The notes under the pieces: model-generated
What the model was told of the DNA's origin: nothing
Seen by the model: the letters and a program-made list of their open reading frames with translations, nothing else
Databases searched by the model: none
Shown here: in pieces, positions 33,154-41,656 of the stretch
Layout: every line of letters starts with the position of its first letter
How positions within the stretch are numbered: the first letter of the stretch is position 1
Source of the DNA: Kumtagia yinganensis
GTDB taxonomy: Bacteria > Pseudomonadota > Alphaproteobacteria > Rhizobiales > Rhizobiaceae
Reading direction: 5' to 3'
DNA length: 64,000 nucleotides
NCBI RefSeq assembly: GCF_040081985.1
Contig: NZ_JBEBMH010000003.1
Span: 62,001 to 126,000, forward strand
Program-made: the position numbers and the translations under genes

Positions 33154-34356
33154 CTATTCGAACGTGCTTACCGCGCGCACGATCACGAAGGTCTGCGCAA
33201 CCAAGGCCAAGAACCGCGTTATTTCGACCGTGGGGTGCTGCGACAGGAAGAGCACATCCTTGTTGCGGATGGGGAAATTCTGGCCAACCAAGAACGCACC
33301 GGGCTGCGACATGTCGATGCGGTAGACGATCGGATACATGTCGGACGAATTGGACTGCATACCCTTCGAGGCGAGCTGCCTGAACCGCTCCTCGCCCAGC
33401 ACCGATTTCAACACCGCGCCATACTCGTAGCGGAAGATGAAAAGACCCTTCGGATTGGCTCGCGCGGGATCGGCGCCACCGGCAAGCGCGGCGGCCTCGA
33501 TGACGCTGATGCTGGCTGCCCCGAGCGGAATCTTGGCAGATTTTCCGGTCGCGCCAAGAACCGAGAAGCTCTGCGGATCGTGGGTCAGGAAGAGCTGGTC
33601 GCCGGGCCGGGCGTAGATGTTTTCGCGTGGCTGCTCGATCAGTGTCTGCAGCAGCGCCTTTCCGGTCTTGCCGCCGCGCGTCAGGGTGACGAAGGTGTCG
33701 TAGGGCGGTTCACTGGGACCGCCCGCCTTGGCGATGACTTCCGTCAGGCGCTCGCCGGACAGTCCAAGCGGAACGACGGACGGCTTGCCGACGACGCCGT
33801 TAACGGCGACAGTGCGCGACGAATTCTCAGCGAGACTGACGATGACGTCGGGCTCGACCGCGCGCGTCTTCAGAGACTCCACGATAGAGCCGCGCACCCC
33901 TTCCAGCGTGTTGCCGGCGAACTGCACGGAGCCGATGTAAGGCACCGGCGCGCGCCCGTCGGGCTGCACGGTGACGGTGACGTTGGTCGCCTTGTTGTCC
34001 TGCGTCGAAAACAGCCCGTCGGGCCCGGCTTCGAAGATGGTGATCTGCACCACGTCCCCGACGCCGATGGTCGGATTGCCGCCGCCGCCGCCCAGGCCGA
34101 ACGTCTTGTTGAAGGACGGGCTGCGATAGGCCGAGACGATCGATGCGACGTTCTGGTCCATGTCGACGATGTCGAAGACGGACTTCTGCGGCTTGCGATA
34201 AGTTTGAGCCTTATTGGCCGAGGCTGAGATGATCGCCTCCATGCCGGGCCCGGCGCTCGGAAAGCAACCCGCCAACAAAAGCGGGACCGCGGCGACAGCG
34301 ATCACCTTGCCCAACACGATGCGCGTGCGGGCGGCCTGACCCTCAAATGTCCGCAT
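33154..34356 (-). CDS. OPX-family polysaccharide export lipoprotein (Wza-like)
   Basis: A 400-residue outer-membrane polysaccharide export protein. It has a signal ending in lipobox LAGC (LLLAGCFPSAGP). The polysaccharide-export domain is IGVGDVVQITIFEAGPDGLF... through TVTVQPDGRAPVPYIGSVQFAGNTLEGVRGSI, followed by SLBB-type beta-grasp repeats (RTVAVNGVVGKPSVVPLG and later QSFSVLGATGKSAKIPLG). The C-terminal helix region (VEITRFLALVAQTFVIVRAV) would form the outer-membrane barrel helix. The ATG at 34356 precedes a short basic stretch and the signal; the frame is open to 34431. Its partner polymerase and copolymerase genes are not in the window. Confidence 0.9.
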   Translation of the reverse strand: MRTFEGQAARTRIVLGKVIAVAAVPLLLAGCFPSAGPGMEAIISASANKAQTYRKPQKSVFDIVDMDQNVASIVSAYRSPSFNKTFGLGGGGGNPTIGVGDVVQITIFEAGPDGLFSTQDNKATNVTVTVQPDGRAPVPYIGSVQFAGNTLEGVRGSIVESLKTRAVEPDVIVSLAENSSRTVAVNGVVGKPSVVPLGLSGERLTEVIAKAGGPSEPPYDTFVTLTRGGKTGKALLQTLIEQPRENIYARPGDQLFLTHDPQSFSVLGATGKSAKIPLGAASISVIEAAALAGGADPARANPKGLFIFRYEYGAVLKSVLGEERFRQLASKGMQSNSSDMYPIVYRIDMSQPGAFLVGQNFPIRNKDVLFLSQHPTVEITRFLALVAQTFVIVRAVSTFE

Positions 34357-34696
34357 TACTGCGTTACCTGCAAAATCAACGTCCCCATGGCGTGTCGAAT
34401 CTTCCCCTCGCGGGTTCCATCCGGACAGCACGCGGACTCATGACGGACTGCACCGGACCCGTCAACGCCTAACTGCCCGAGGTCATTAGGATTGAAACTG
34501 CAGCGTAAACGCTTTGCTAACCGACCGGCCGGCGCCGGCCGAGAGACGCTCTTCCAACCCATTGTTTTCAAAGGCCTTGCGCACGGCGTGGCGAATTGGG
34601 CACAGCGCGCGAGTTTCTTGCCGCCGGAGGGCCGGCTAGGGTCTGAAACGGGGGTCCGCGGGGACTCGGCAGGGTCGAAAACGTCGTGTTTTCGCC
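34357..34696. other. Intergenic region between gpmA and the OPX gene
   Basis: About 340 bp. It holds a perfect 14-base palindrome, GGCCGGCGCCGGCC, near 34525-34540. It should contain the promoter of the OPX gene. No gene is recognisable on either strand. Confidence 0.4.
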
Positions 34697-35377
34697 TCAA
34701 TCCGCAGCCTGGCCGAGCCCACCGGGAAGCTGGCAACGCGGTTTGCCGGCTCTGCTTAATCCTTCGAGGGTTTCCTTGGAGGCCACGGTGGAATCGGCAT
34801 TCAGCCGATAGATGATCGGCACGCCGGTGCCGAGTTCCATCTTGACGATCTGTTCGCCGGAAAGTCCGTCGAGCGCCATGATCAACGCACGCAAGGAATT
34901 GCCGTGGGCGGCCACCAGCACGGTGCCCCCGCGCAGCACATGCGGCTGCATGTCGTGCATGTAATAAGGCCAGACGCGCGCGCCGGTGTCCTTCAGGCTC
35001 TCGCCGCCTGGCGGCTGGACGTCATAGGAACGGCGCCAGATATGGACCTGCTCCTCGCCCCATTTCTTGCGGGCGTCGTCCTTGTTGAGGCCCGAGAGGT
35101 CGCCATAGTCGCGTTCGTTGAGCGCCTGGTCGCGGATGGTTTCGAGACCGCTTTGGCCGACGGCGTCGAGGATATGTTGGCAGGTCTTTTGCGCGCGCTT
35201 AAGCACAGACGTGAAGGCTATGTCGAACTTCAGCCCCCGCGCCTTGAGCTTGGCCCCGGCGGACTTCGCCTCGGCATTTCCCAGTTCGGTCAGGTCGACG
35301 TCACGCCAACCCGTGAACAGGTTTTCGAGATTCCATTCACTCTGCCCGTGGCGGACCAGTACCAGTGTTCCCGACAT
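34697..35377 (-). CDS. gpmA: 2,3-bisphosphoglycerate-dependent phosphoglycerate mutase
   Basis: A 226-residue glycolytic enzyme that interconverts 3- and 2-phosphoglycerate through a phosphohistidine. The N-terminal LVLVRHGQSEWN carries the catalytic His; FTGWRDVDLTELG, ALNERDYGDLSG and VAAHGNSLRAL (second His) complete the site. The start at 35377 has GGGGAA upstream and gives the canonical MSGTLVLVRHG. The length is about 20 residues shorter than the E. coli enzyme, as usual in alphaproteobacteria. dapB lies immediately upstream on the same strand. Confidence 0.95.
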   Translation of the reverse strand: MSGTLVLVRHGQSEWNLENLFTGWRDVDLTELGNAEAKSAGAKLKARGLKFDIAFTSVLKRAQKTCQHILDAVGQSGLETIRDQALNERDYGDLSGLNKDDARKKWGEEQVHIWRRSYDVQPPGGESLKDTGARVWPYYMHDMQPHVLRGGTVLVAAHGNSLRALIMALDGLSGEQIVKMELGTGVPIIYRLNADSTVASKETLEGLSRAGKPRCQLPGGLGQAAD

Positions 35378-35409
35378 GAATTTCCCCTTGCTGGAAGCTG
35401 AATGCGCGG

Positions 35410-36222
35410 TCAGGCCAGTCCCAGAACGTCGCGCATCGAATAGAGGCCGGGCTTGCGGCCGTGCGCCCAAAGCGCGGCCTTGACCGCGCCGCGCGCGAAT
35501 ATGGCGCGGTCCTCGGCGTGGTGAGACAGCTGTACGCGCTCGCCAAGGCCGGAGAGATAGACGGTATGTTCACCGACCACCGAGCCGCCGCGCAGCGTGG
35601 CGAAGCCGATCGAGCCCGCCCGGCGGGGGCCGGTGTGGCCATCGCGCACCCTGACATCGTTGCCCGAAAGCGGAACGCCGCGGCCCTTTGCAGCCGCCTC
35701 GCCAAGCAGCAGCGCCGTGCCCGATGGGGCGTCGACCTTGTGCTTGTGATGCATTTCCAGAATCTCGATGTCGAAATCCTCGGGGCCGAGCGCCTTCGCC
35801 GCCTGCTCGACCAGCACGGCGAGCAGATTGACGCCGAGGCTCATGTTTCCGCTCTTGACGATGGTGGCGTGCCGCGCCGCGGCGGCGATCTTCGCATCGT
35901 CCTCGGGCGTGCAACCGGTCGTGCCGATGACGTGCACGATACGCGCCTGCGCGGCATAGCCGGCAAATTCGACCGTGGCAGCGGGCGTGCTGAAATCCAG
36001 AACGCCGTCGGCCTTTGCGAAGACGGGAAGGGGATCGTCGCCGATCGAGACGCCCAGCGTGCCGACGCCAGCCGTCTCGCCGGCATCGCGGCCGAGCATC
36101 GGCGACCCCGCGCGTTCGACCGCGCCGACGATCCGGGCGCCGGGAATATCAGCTACGGTGCGGATCAGCGTCTGCCCCATCCGCCCGGCCGCGCCGACCA
36201 CGACCAGTCCCATGCCGCTCAT
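35410..36222 (-). CDS. dapB: 4-hydroxy-tetrahydrodipicolinate reductase
   Basis: A 270-residue enzyme of lysine and diaminopimelate synthesis. The N-terminal nucleotide motif is VVVGAAGRMGQTLIR; GTTGCTPEDDAKI, SGNMSLGVNLLAVLV, EMHHKHKVDAPSGTALLLGE (catalytic His-His and Lys) and RGGSVVGEHTVYL are all typical. An internal ATG three codons later is the alternative start. Its start overlaps the stop of the ABC exporter gene upstream by four bases, and gpmA follows, so these three are probably co-transcribed. Confidence 0.95.
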   Translation of the reverse strand: MSGMGLVVVGAAGRMGQTLIRTVADIPGARIVGAVERAGSPMLGRDAGETAGVGTLGVSIGDDPLPVFAKADGVLDFSTPAATVEFAGYAAQARIVHVIGTTGCTPEDDAKIAAAARHATIVKSGNMSLGVNLLAVLVEQAAKALGPEDFDIEILEMHHKHKVDAPSGTALLLGEAAAKGRGVPLSGNDVRVRDGHTGPRRAGSIGFATLRGGSVVGEHTVYLSGLGERVQLSHHAEDRAIFARGAVKAALWAHGRKPGLYSMRDVLGLA

Positions 36223-38114
36223 GCGACCGCTCCTTTCGTAGACCGCTTGGCCGGAGCCGGAGCGCGCTTGATATCGTTGACCAGGCCGAGCCCTTTCGAG
36301 CTCTGCACGCGGTGGTACCGCGTATAGACACCATGCGGATCGGCGAGCAGCGACTGGTGCGTGCCTTCCTCGACGACCCGTCCGCTCTCCAGCACGACGA
36401 TCTTGTCCGCGTTCACCACCGTCGACAGCCGGTGAGCGATGACGATCACGGTCCGGCCCTTCATGATGACCGCCAGCGCATCCTGGACGCGGGCTTCCGA
36501 TTCCGTGTCGAGCGCCGATGTCGCCTCGTCGAGCAGAAGGATCGGCGCGTTGCGAACGATGGCGCGCGCGATCGACACGCGCTGACGCTGTCCGCCTGAC
36601 AAGGTCACGCCGTTCTCGCCCACCTGCGTGTCATAGCCTTGCGGCTGCTCGCGAATAAAGCCGTCAGCGGCCGCCAGTTCCGCGGCCGACCGCACCTCGG
36701 CATCGGTCGCATCCTCGCGGCCGTAGCGGATATTGTCGGCGATCGAGCCCTCGAACAGATAGGGTTGCTGCGAGACGAAGGCGACCTGCTTGCGCAATGA
36801 GCGTTTGGTTACCTTCGCTATGTTCTGTCCGTCGATCGTGATCGTTCCGCCTTCGACGTCGTAGAAGCGTTCGAGCAAAGCCGTCAGCGTCGACTTGCCG
36901 GCGCCGGAGGCGCCGACGATTGCCGTTGTCTTGCCGGCCTCGGCGGTGAAGGTGACGCCGTGCAGGACGGGCAGCTCCTCGCTGTAGCCGAAATGGACGT
37001 CCTCGAAATTTATCTCCCCTCTCGAAACATCGAGGGAAGAAGCATCGGGCGCGTCGCCCTGCTGCGGCTTCAGATCGAGGATTTCGTAGATCATGCGCGC
37101 ATTGACCAGTGAGCGCTCCAGGCCGACCTGGGTGCGCGCCAGCCGACGTGCGGGATCATAGGCAAGCAGCAGCGCCGTGATGAAGGAAACCAACGCGCCC
37201 GGCGGCATCTGGCTGTAGACCGAGCGGTAGCCGGCATAGGCGATGACGCCGGCAACCGCGAAGCCCGCCAGCATTTCCGAGATCGGCGTCAACCGTTCCG
37301 AGATGCGGTTCATCTTGTTGTTGCGTGCTTCGGCATCCTTGATCAGCTTGCCGATGCGACGGGAAAGCTGATCCTCCATCGTGAACGCCTTGACGACCGC
37401 AATGCCTTGCGTCGCCTCCTGCATGGCGCCGATCAGCCTGGAATTCACCTCGACCGCTGAACGGGTGATGCTGCGCAGGCGCCGCATCAACCGGTTGACG
37501 GCATAGATCAACGGCGGCCCGATCAGGAAAGCGAAAATGGATAGAACCGGATCCTGGTACACCATGACGGCGACAAGGCCGATCAGAGACACGAAATCGC
37601 GGACGACCGCGGTGAGCGTCTGGCTGAGCAGGTCGCGGATGCCACCGACATTGGCGTTGACCTGGGCGGCGATCCGGCCGGATCGAACCGATGTGTGGAA
37701 GTCGACGCCAAGTCGCATCAGATGGTCAAAAATGCGCTGTTGGTAACGCGCGACCAGATTGTTTCCGACCCTGGCGAGGATCACGGACTGGGCATAGGAT
37801 CCAAAACCGCGCAGCGCAAATATTCCGACGACGAAGGCGCAGATTGTAAAAATCTGGCCGCCGCTCTGCTTGTAGAAAATCTCGTCGACGACGCTGCCCA
37901 TGACCCAGGCCATTCCGCCCATGGTCGCTCCGACCACCAGCAGCCAGGCAGCCGCCGCGGCATAGCTCCAGACATACTCTCGGCCGTTCTCGGCCAGGAC
38001 TCGCCGGATGACGGCAATCACCTCGCCGGGATCGGCCCGTTTCTTTTCGGCCTTGGCTTTCAAATCGGAATCAGTCCGTCCGCGTTGCTGTTCGGTCGCC
38101 GGCTCTCCCGGCAC
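36219..38114 (-). CDS. MsbA-like ABC exporter (fused permease-ATPase)
   Basis: A 631-residue half-transporter. A charged ~40-residue N-terminus leads to six helices (residues ~50-340), then the ATPase: Walker A VGASGAGKSTLTALL, the signature LSGGQRQRVSIARAI and Walker B ILLLDEATSALDTE, with VIAHRLSTV. The overall pattern is of lipid and multidrug exporters such as MsbA; the substrate cannot be told. It starts with GTG at 38114. It lies upstream of dapB and gpmA with a 4-base overlap, and shares the neighbourhood with glk and the mgsA remnant. Confidence 0.9.
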   Translation of the reverse strand: MPGEPATEQQRGRTDSDLKAKAEKKRADPGEVIAVIRRVLAENGREYVWSYAAAAAWLLVVGATMGGMAWVMGSVVDEIFYKQSGGQIFTICAFVVGIFALRGFGSYAQSVILARVGNNLVARYQQRIFDHLMRLGVDFHTSVRSGRIAAQVNANVGGIRDLLSQTLTAVVRDFVSLIGLVAVMVYQDPVLSIFAFLIGPPLIYAVNRLMRRLRSITRSAVEVNSRLIGAMQEATQGIAVVKAFTMEDQLSRRIGKLIKDAEARNNKMNRISERLTPISEMLAGFAVAGVIAYAGYRSVYSQMPPGALVSFITALLLAYDPARRLARTQVGLERSLVNARMIYEILDLKPQQGDAPDASSLDVSRGEINFEDVHFGYSEELPVLHGVTFTAEAGKTTAIVGASGAGKSTLTALLERFYDVEGGTITIDGQNIAKVTKRSLRKQVAFVSQQPYLFEGSIADNIRYGREDATDAEVRSAAELAAADGFIREQPQGYDTQVGENGVTLSGGQRQRVSIARAIVRNAPILLLDEATSALDTESEARVQDALAVIMKGRTVIVIAHRLSTVVNADKIVVLESGRVVEEGTHQSLLADPHGVYTRYHRVQSSKGLGLVNDIKRAPAPAKRSTKGAVA

Positions 38115-38197
38115 GGCACCTCATAGCGTCATCGAAGCGGCTTGCCTATGCCTGCGGTGTGATGATTGCGGAGTGTGATATCCCTGCCGGCAAGCCC

Positions 38198-39214
38198 TCA
38201 AGCCCGCCAGCGGCGGCCGCGGGTGGCGACGGCGAACTGGTCCGGCTTGCGCGCATAGGCGGCAAGGCCGTTCAATGCGGCCAGCGGATGGGTGATGACA
38301 TAGACCGGCATGCCCGCCATCATCTGCGAATGAGGGGCCTTGTCCTCGAAGGCAGCACGGAAGTTTTGTTCACGCAACGCCGGCACGATTTTCTGGGCGA
38401 TGCCGCCGGTCAGGAAAACGCCGCCCTGGCTCTTGAACACCAGCGCAAGATCGCCGGCGGTGCGGCCGAGGCAGGTGACGAAGAAGGCAAGCGTTTCCTC
38501 GGCGATCCCGTCAGTGCGCTCCAGGGCGGCGGCGGTGATTTCGGCCGGAGTCGTGAAGCGCGGCGGCTTGCCGTCGGCGGCGCAGACCGCCCGGTAGGAA
38601 TTCACCAGCCCACGCCCGCACAGAATCTGCTCGCCAGACACCCGGCCTTCCAGCCGCTCGATATGCGGGAAAATCTCGCAGTCACGCGCCGTGCGCGGGC
38701 CGATATCCATGTGCCCGCCCTCGCCCGGCACCGGAATCCAGCGGCCGTGCGACTGGATCAAGCCAGCGACACCGAGACCCGTGCCGGGGCCGAGCACGAC
38801 GCGGGCAGCGCCTTCCTCCGGCGCGCCGCCGCCGATCTTTTCCATATGTTCCTCGCCGAGTGCGACGACGGCGAGCGCCTGCGCCTCGAAATCGTTGAGC
38901 ACCACCACGTCGGAGAGACCCAGGCTGGCGAACATGCCTTTCGGCCGCACCACCCAGGGGCAGTTGGTAAGCGCGATGGCGTCGCCGTCGACCGGGCCGG
39001 CGACCGCAATCACCGCCGAATTGGGACGGATCGGCGCGTCGCGCAGGATCGACCCGGCAATGGCATCGTCGATGGTCTCGAAGTCGGCGGTGCGCACGAT
39101 GCGCGGATCGCCGGCCTCCTTGTCCGCCGATTCGACGATGGCGAAGCGGGCGTTGGTTCCGCCGACGTCGCCGATAAGAACCGGAAACCGCAGGCCTTCT
39201 TCCTCAGGCGTCAT
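38198..39214 (-). CDS. glk: Glucokinase
   Basis: A 338-residue bacterial glucokinase of the Glk (ROK-distinct) family, which phosphorylates glucose with ATP. It shows VLIGDVGGTNARFAIV (phosphate 1), LTNCPWVVRPKG, VVLNDFEAQALAV (catalytic Asp), LGPGTGLGVAGLI, EGGHMDIGP and GVFLTGGIAQKIVPAL. The length is normal. The truncated mgsA lies immediately upstream on the same strand, 25 bp away. Confidence 0.93.
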   Translation of the reverse strand: MTPEEEGLRFPVLIGDVGGTNARFAIVESADKEAGDPRIVRTADFETIDDAIAGSILRDAPIRPNSAVIAVAGPVDGDAIALTNCPWVVRPKGMFASLGLSDVVVLNDFEAQALAVVALGEEHMEKIGGGAPEEGAARVVLGPGTGLGVAGLIQSHGRWIPVPGEGGHMDIGPRTARDCEIFPHIERLEGRVSGEQILCGRGLVNSYRAVCAADGKPPRFTTPAEITAAALERTDGIAEETLAFFVTCLGRTAGDLALVFKSQGGVFLTGGIAQKIVPALREQNFRAAFEDKAPHSQMMAGMPVYVITHPLAALNGLAAYARKPDQFAVATRGRRWRA

Positions 39215-39239
39215 TCTCTTTCGTCCCCGAACCGCGGCT

Positions 39240-39490
39240 TCAGCCGTTCTCCTGGTCGCGAAGCAACATTTCGGCGGCCGCCCGGTAAAGCGCCATCGCG
39301 TTGTCCCTGACGACGGCCTGCCGCATCAATACCTTCGCATCCACCTCATGCGGCATCGGCGCCAGCGGATCAACGAAGAAAATCAGCGTGCCCGCCTTTC
39401 CCGCCGCAATCGGCGTTCCGATCCGCCGGTCGCCACCGAGCGGGCAGCGTCTCATCGGCTGGAGAACCCTCCGGGCAAACGCCCGGAATT
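39240..39490 (-). pseudogene. mgsA: Truncated methylglyoxal synthase (C-terminal half only)
   Basis: A 71-codon frame from an ATG at 39455 matches the second half of methylglyoxal synthase: CPLGGDRRIGTPIAAGK, TLIFFVDPLAPMPHEVDAK and VLMRQAVV. The catalytic Asp of GGD, the Asp of FFVDP and the His of PHEVD are kept. The first ~60 residues, with the substrate-phosphate site (the Lys/Thr motifs near the N-terminus), are missing. Upstream in the same frame only about 12 unrelated codons precede a stop at 39489-39491, and mepA begins there. The enzyme is normally ~125-150 residues, so this is almost certainly a remnant. Confidence 0.8.
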
Positions 39491-39491
39491 C

Positions 39492-40583
39492 CTAAGGGCG
39501 GGGGCGCGGCAGAGGAATGCCGATCTCCGGCGTGGGCGCGAAGGCATTGATCGGCGCCGATTCCTGCAAGGCCGTCTCAGCGGTCGCCGACTGGGTCGCC
39601 GCGACCTCGGGGACCGTCGCACCGGTGGCCTCGGCGCGGGCAACCGCCATGGCGTCGATGCCGGGGCCGACCGTCACGGAAGCTTCGGAAACCGGCGCAG
39701 GCGCCTGGAGAACCGCGCGGCATTCCTTCGGCAGGCTTGCCATGGTCATCAGGTCGCGTGCCTTGGGCGCATCGGGGTTCTTGTTGGGGCGCCAGGGCTC
39801 GTCGGTGAACCACCAGGCGAGCGACTTGTCGCAGCCGTCGCCCGGCGTCGTCGCTTCCTGCCGCTTGCAGCCGGGCGAGCCGGGCTGGCAGCCGATGCGG
39901 ATATGGAAATGATAGTCGTGGCCCCAGAACGGCCTGACTTTCTGCAGCCAGGCTCGGTCGCCTGTGACCGTGTCGCAGAGCTTCTTCTTGATGCCGGGAT
40001 TGACCAGGATGCGCTCGACCTGCGGATAGCTGGCGGCGCGTTTCAGCAACCGTTCATGCGCCGGCGTCCAGAGCTTGTCGATGACGCGATGCGTCTTTTC
40101 GTTCACCAGCGAGGTCGCGCTCATGTTTTCGCGCTCGCTGACCGTCAGCCGGCGGTCGGGCATAGGCGTGAACCATATGTCGGCGTCGAGACCGATCTGG
40201 TGCGAAGCATGGCCGGTCATCATCGGGCCGCCGCGGGGCTGTGAGATGTCACCGATGAGCAAGCCCGGCCAGCCGTCGGCGGTGGCATCGCGCGACAGTT
40301 TTTCGATCAGATTGATCATCGCCGGGTGGCCCCAGCGGCGGTTGCGGGAGAGCCGCATGGCCTGCCAGGTCGGGCCGTCGGTGGCGATGGCGACGCCGCC
40401 GGCGAAGCATCCCTTGGAATAGAATCCGATCGACTGCGGCTGGGTGGCGGCAGGCAACTTCTTGGAACCAAACAGATTTTTGGCGAGTTCCGCCGACTGG
40501 ACCGGCTGGGCCGCCGGTACGGCAAGCGTCAAAACCGCCGTGACGAGGGCGGCGATGCGCGCCGCGCGTGCTAATATGTTCAT
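39492..40583 (-). CDS. mepA: Penicillin-insensitive murein endopeptidase
   Basis: A 363-residue periplasmic LAS-family metallopeptidase that cleaves D-Ala-mDAP cross-links in peptidoglycan. A Sec signal of ~30 residues ends near VQSA. Zinc and catalytic motifs are GHASHQIGLDADIWF (His and Asp ligands) and FWGHDYHFHIRIGCQPGSPGC. Cys residues of the mature protein (KGCFAGG, KKLCDTV, IGCQPGSPGCK, GDGCDK) probably pair. The C-terminal ~75 residues are a low-complexity Ala/Pro/Glu extension not needed for the fold. Confidence 0.93.
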   Translation of the reverse strand: MNILARAARIAALVTAVLTLAVPAAQPVQSAELAKNLFGSKKLPAATQPQSIGFYSKGCFAGGVAIATDGPTWQAMRLSRNRRWGHPAMINLIEKLSRDATADGWPGLLIGDISQPRGGPMMTGHASHQIGLDADIWFTPMPDRRLTVSERENMSATSLVNEKTHRVIDKLWTPAHERLLKRAASYPQVERILVNPGIKKKLCDTVTGDRAWLQKVRPFWGHDYHFHIRIGCQPGSPGCKRQEATTPGDGCDKSLAWWFTDEPWRPNKNPDAPKARDLMTMASLPKECRAVLQAPAPVSEASVTVGPGIDAMAVARAEATGATVPEVAATQSATAETALQESAPINAFAPTPEIGIPLPRPRP

Positions 40584-40691
40584 GCGCTATCCCCGGCACA
40601 CGCCCCGCTCTCCCAGCCTGACGACGGCTGGTTAACGCAAGGTGAATCAACGGCGTGGCGAAATTTAGCACGCGACTGGAAAAACCGGCGA

Positions 40692-41600
40692 TCAGGAAGC
40701 CCTGATCGGGCTCCGCGCGCTGCCGGAATCGCCGGCCCAGTTGCCGCCGGCCCACATGGCATCGAAGGCGGCGCGATAATCGGGATAGCGGAAGGAATAG
40801 CCGGCGTTTCGGACCAAGCCGTTGGAAACACGCTTGTTTTCGCCATAGAAGCTGCGCGCCATCGGTGAAAGCTCCGCCGTCTCGAAGGGGGTTTCCGGCG
40901 GCGGTTCGACGCCCATCACCTCCGCCGCATAGGCGACCACGTCCTGCGGCGGGGCGGGCAGATTATCGGTGACGTTGAAAACGCCGCCGAGATTGCGCTC
41001 CGCCAGATGCCAGAGCACGCCAGCGATGTCGGCAACGTGGATGCGATTGAACACCTGATCCTTTTTGATCAAGCGCTTGGCGGTGCCGTCGCGCAGGTTG
41101 ACGAAGGCGTTGCGGCCCGGCCCGTAGATGCCGGAAAGCCGCAGCACAGCTACCGGCATGCCCATCTTTTCACCGAGGGTCAGCCAATCCGTCTCGGCTT
41201 CGACCCGGCGGCGGGAGCGCAAGGAGGTAGGCCGGCACTCGGCCGTCTCGTCGATCCAGGCACCCTGATGGTCGCCATAGACTCCGACGGTCGACAGATA
41301 GCCGATCCAGGACAGGTTCGGCATGGCGCCGAGAATCGTTTCCCGTCCGGCGGCAAGCACCGGATCGCCGGCATCGTCGGGCGCGACCGAGGTGATAAGA
41401 TGGGTGGCATCCGCCAAGGCACTGATAATATTTGTGGAAAATCCGCTACCGTCGAAGGTCAGCGGCGCGATGCCCGCGGCTTGCAGGGTCGGGAATTTTG
41501 CCTCGTCGCGCGTCGTGCCGGCAACGCGGATGGTTTTGTCGGGCCGCTGCGCCGCGAAAGCTTTTGCCGAATAGCCGGCACCGAAGATGAAAACCTGCAT
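40692..41600 (-). CDS. NAD-dependent epimerase/SDR-family protein (YeeZ-like)
   Basis: A 302-residue extended SDR. It starts MQVFIFGAGYSAKAFA, giving the nucleotide motif GxGYSxxA, as in the poorly characterised YeeZ group. WIGYLSTVGVYGDHQGAWIDE has Ser and Tyr of the active site in the form STVGVYGD. LRLSGIYGPGRN and NRIHVADIAGVL are typical of the family. The canonical YxxxK is replaced by RSRRRVEAE, as in this subgroup. The ATG at 41600 is chosen; the frame is open to 42248 through the queG gene in another phase. Substrate unknown. Confidence 0.85.
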   Translation of the reverse strand: MQVFIFGAGYSAKAFAAQRPDKTIRVAGTTRDEAKFPTLQAAGIAPLTFDGSGFSTNIISALADATHLITSVAPDDAGDPVLAAGRETILGAMPNLSWIGYLSTVGVYGDHQGAWIDETAECRPTSLRSRRRVEAETDWLTLGEKMGMPVAVLRLSGIYGPGRNAFVNLRDGTAKRLIKKDQVFNRIHVADIAGVLWHLAERNLGGVFNVTDNLPAPPQDVVAYAAEVMGVEPPPETPFETAELSPMARSFYGENKRVSNGLVRNAGYSFRYPDYRAAFDAMWAGGNWAGDSGSARSPIRAS

Positions 41601-41656
41601 GCCCGATATGTCTCCAACAGCGCGGCAAGCGCATGAATTCCAGTGTTTGCAACAGC

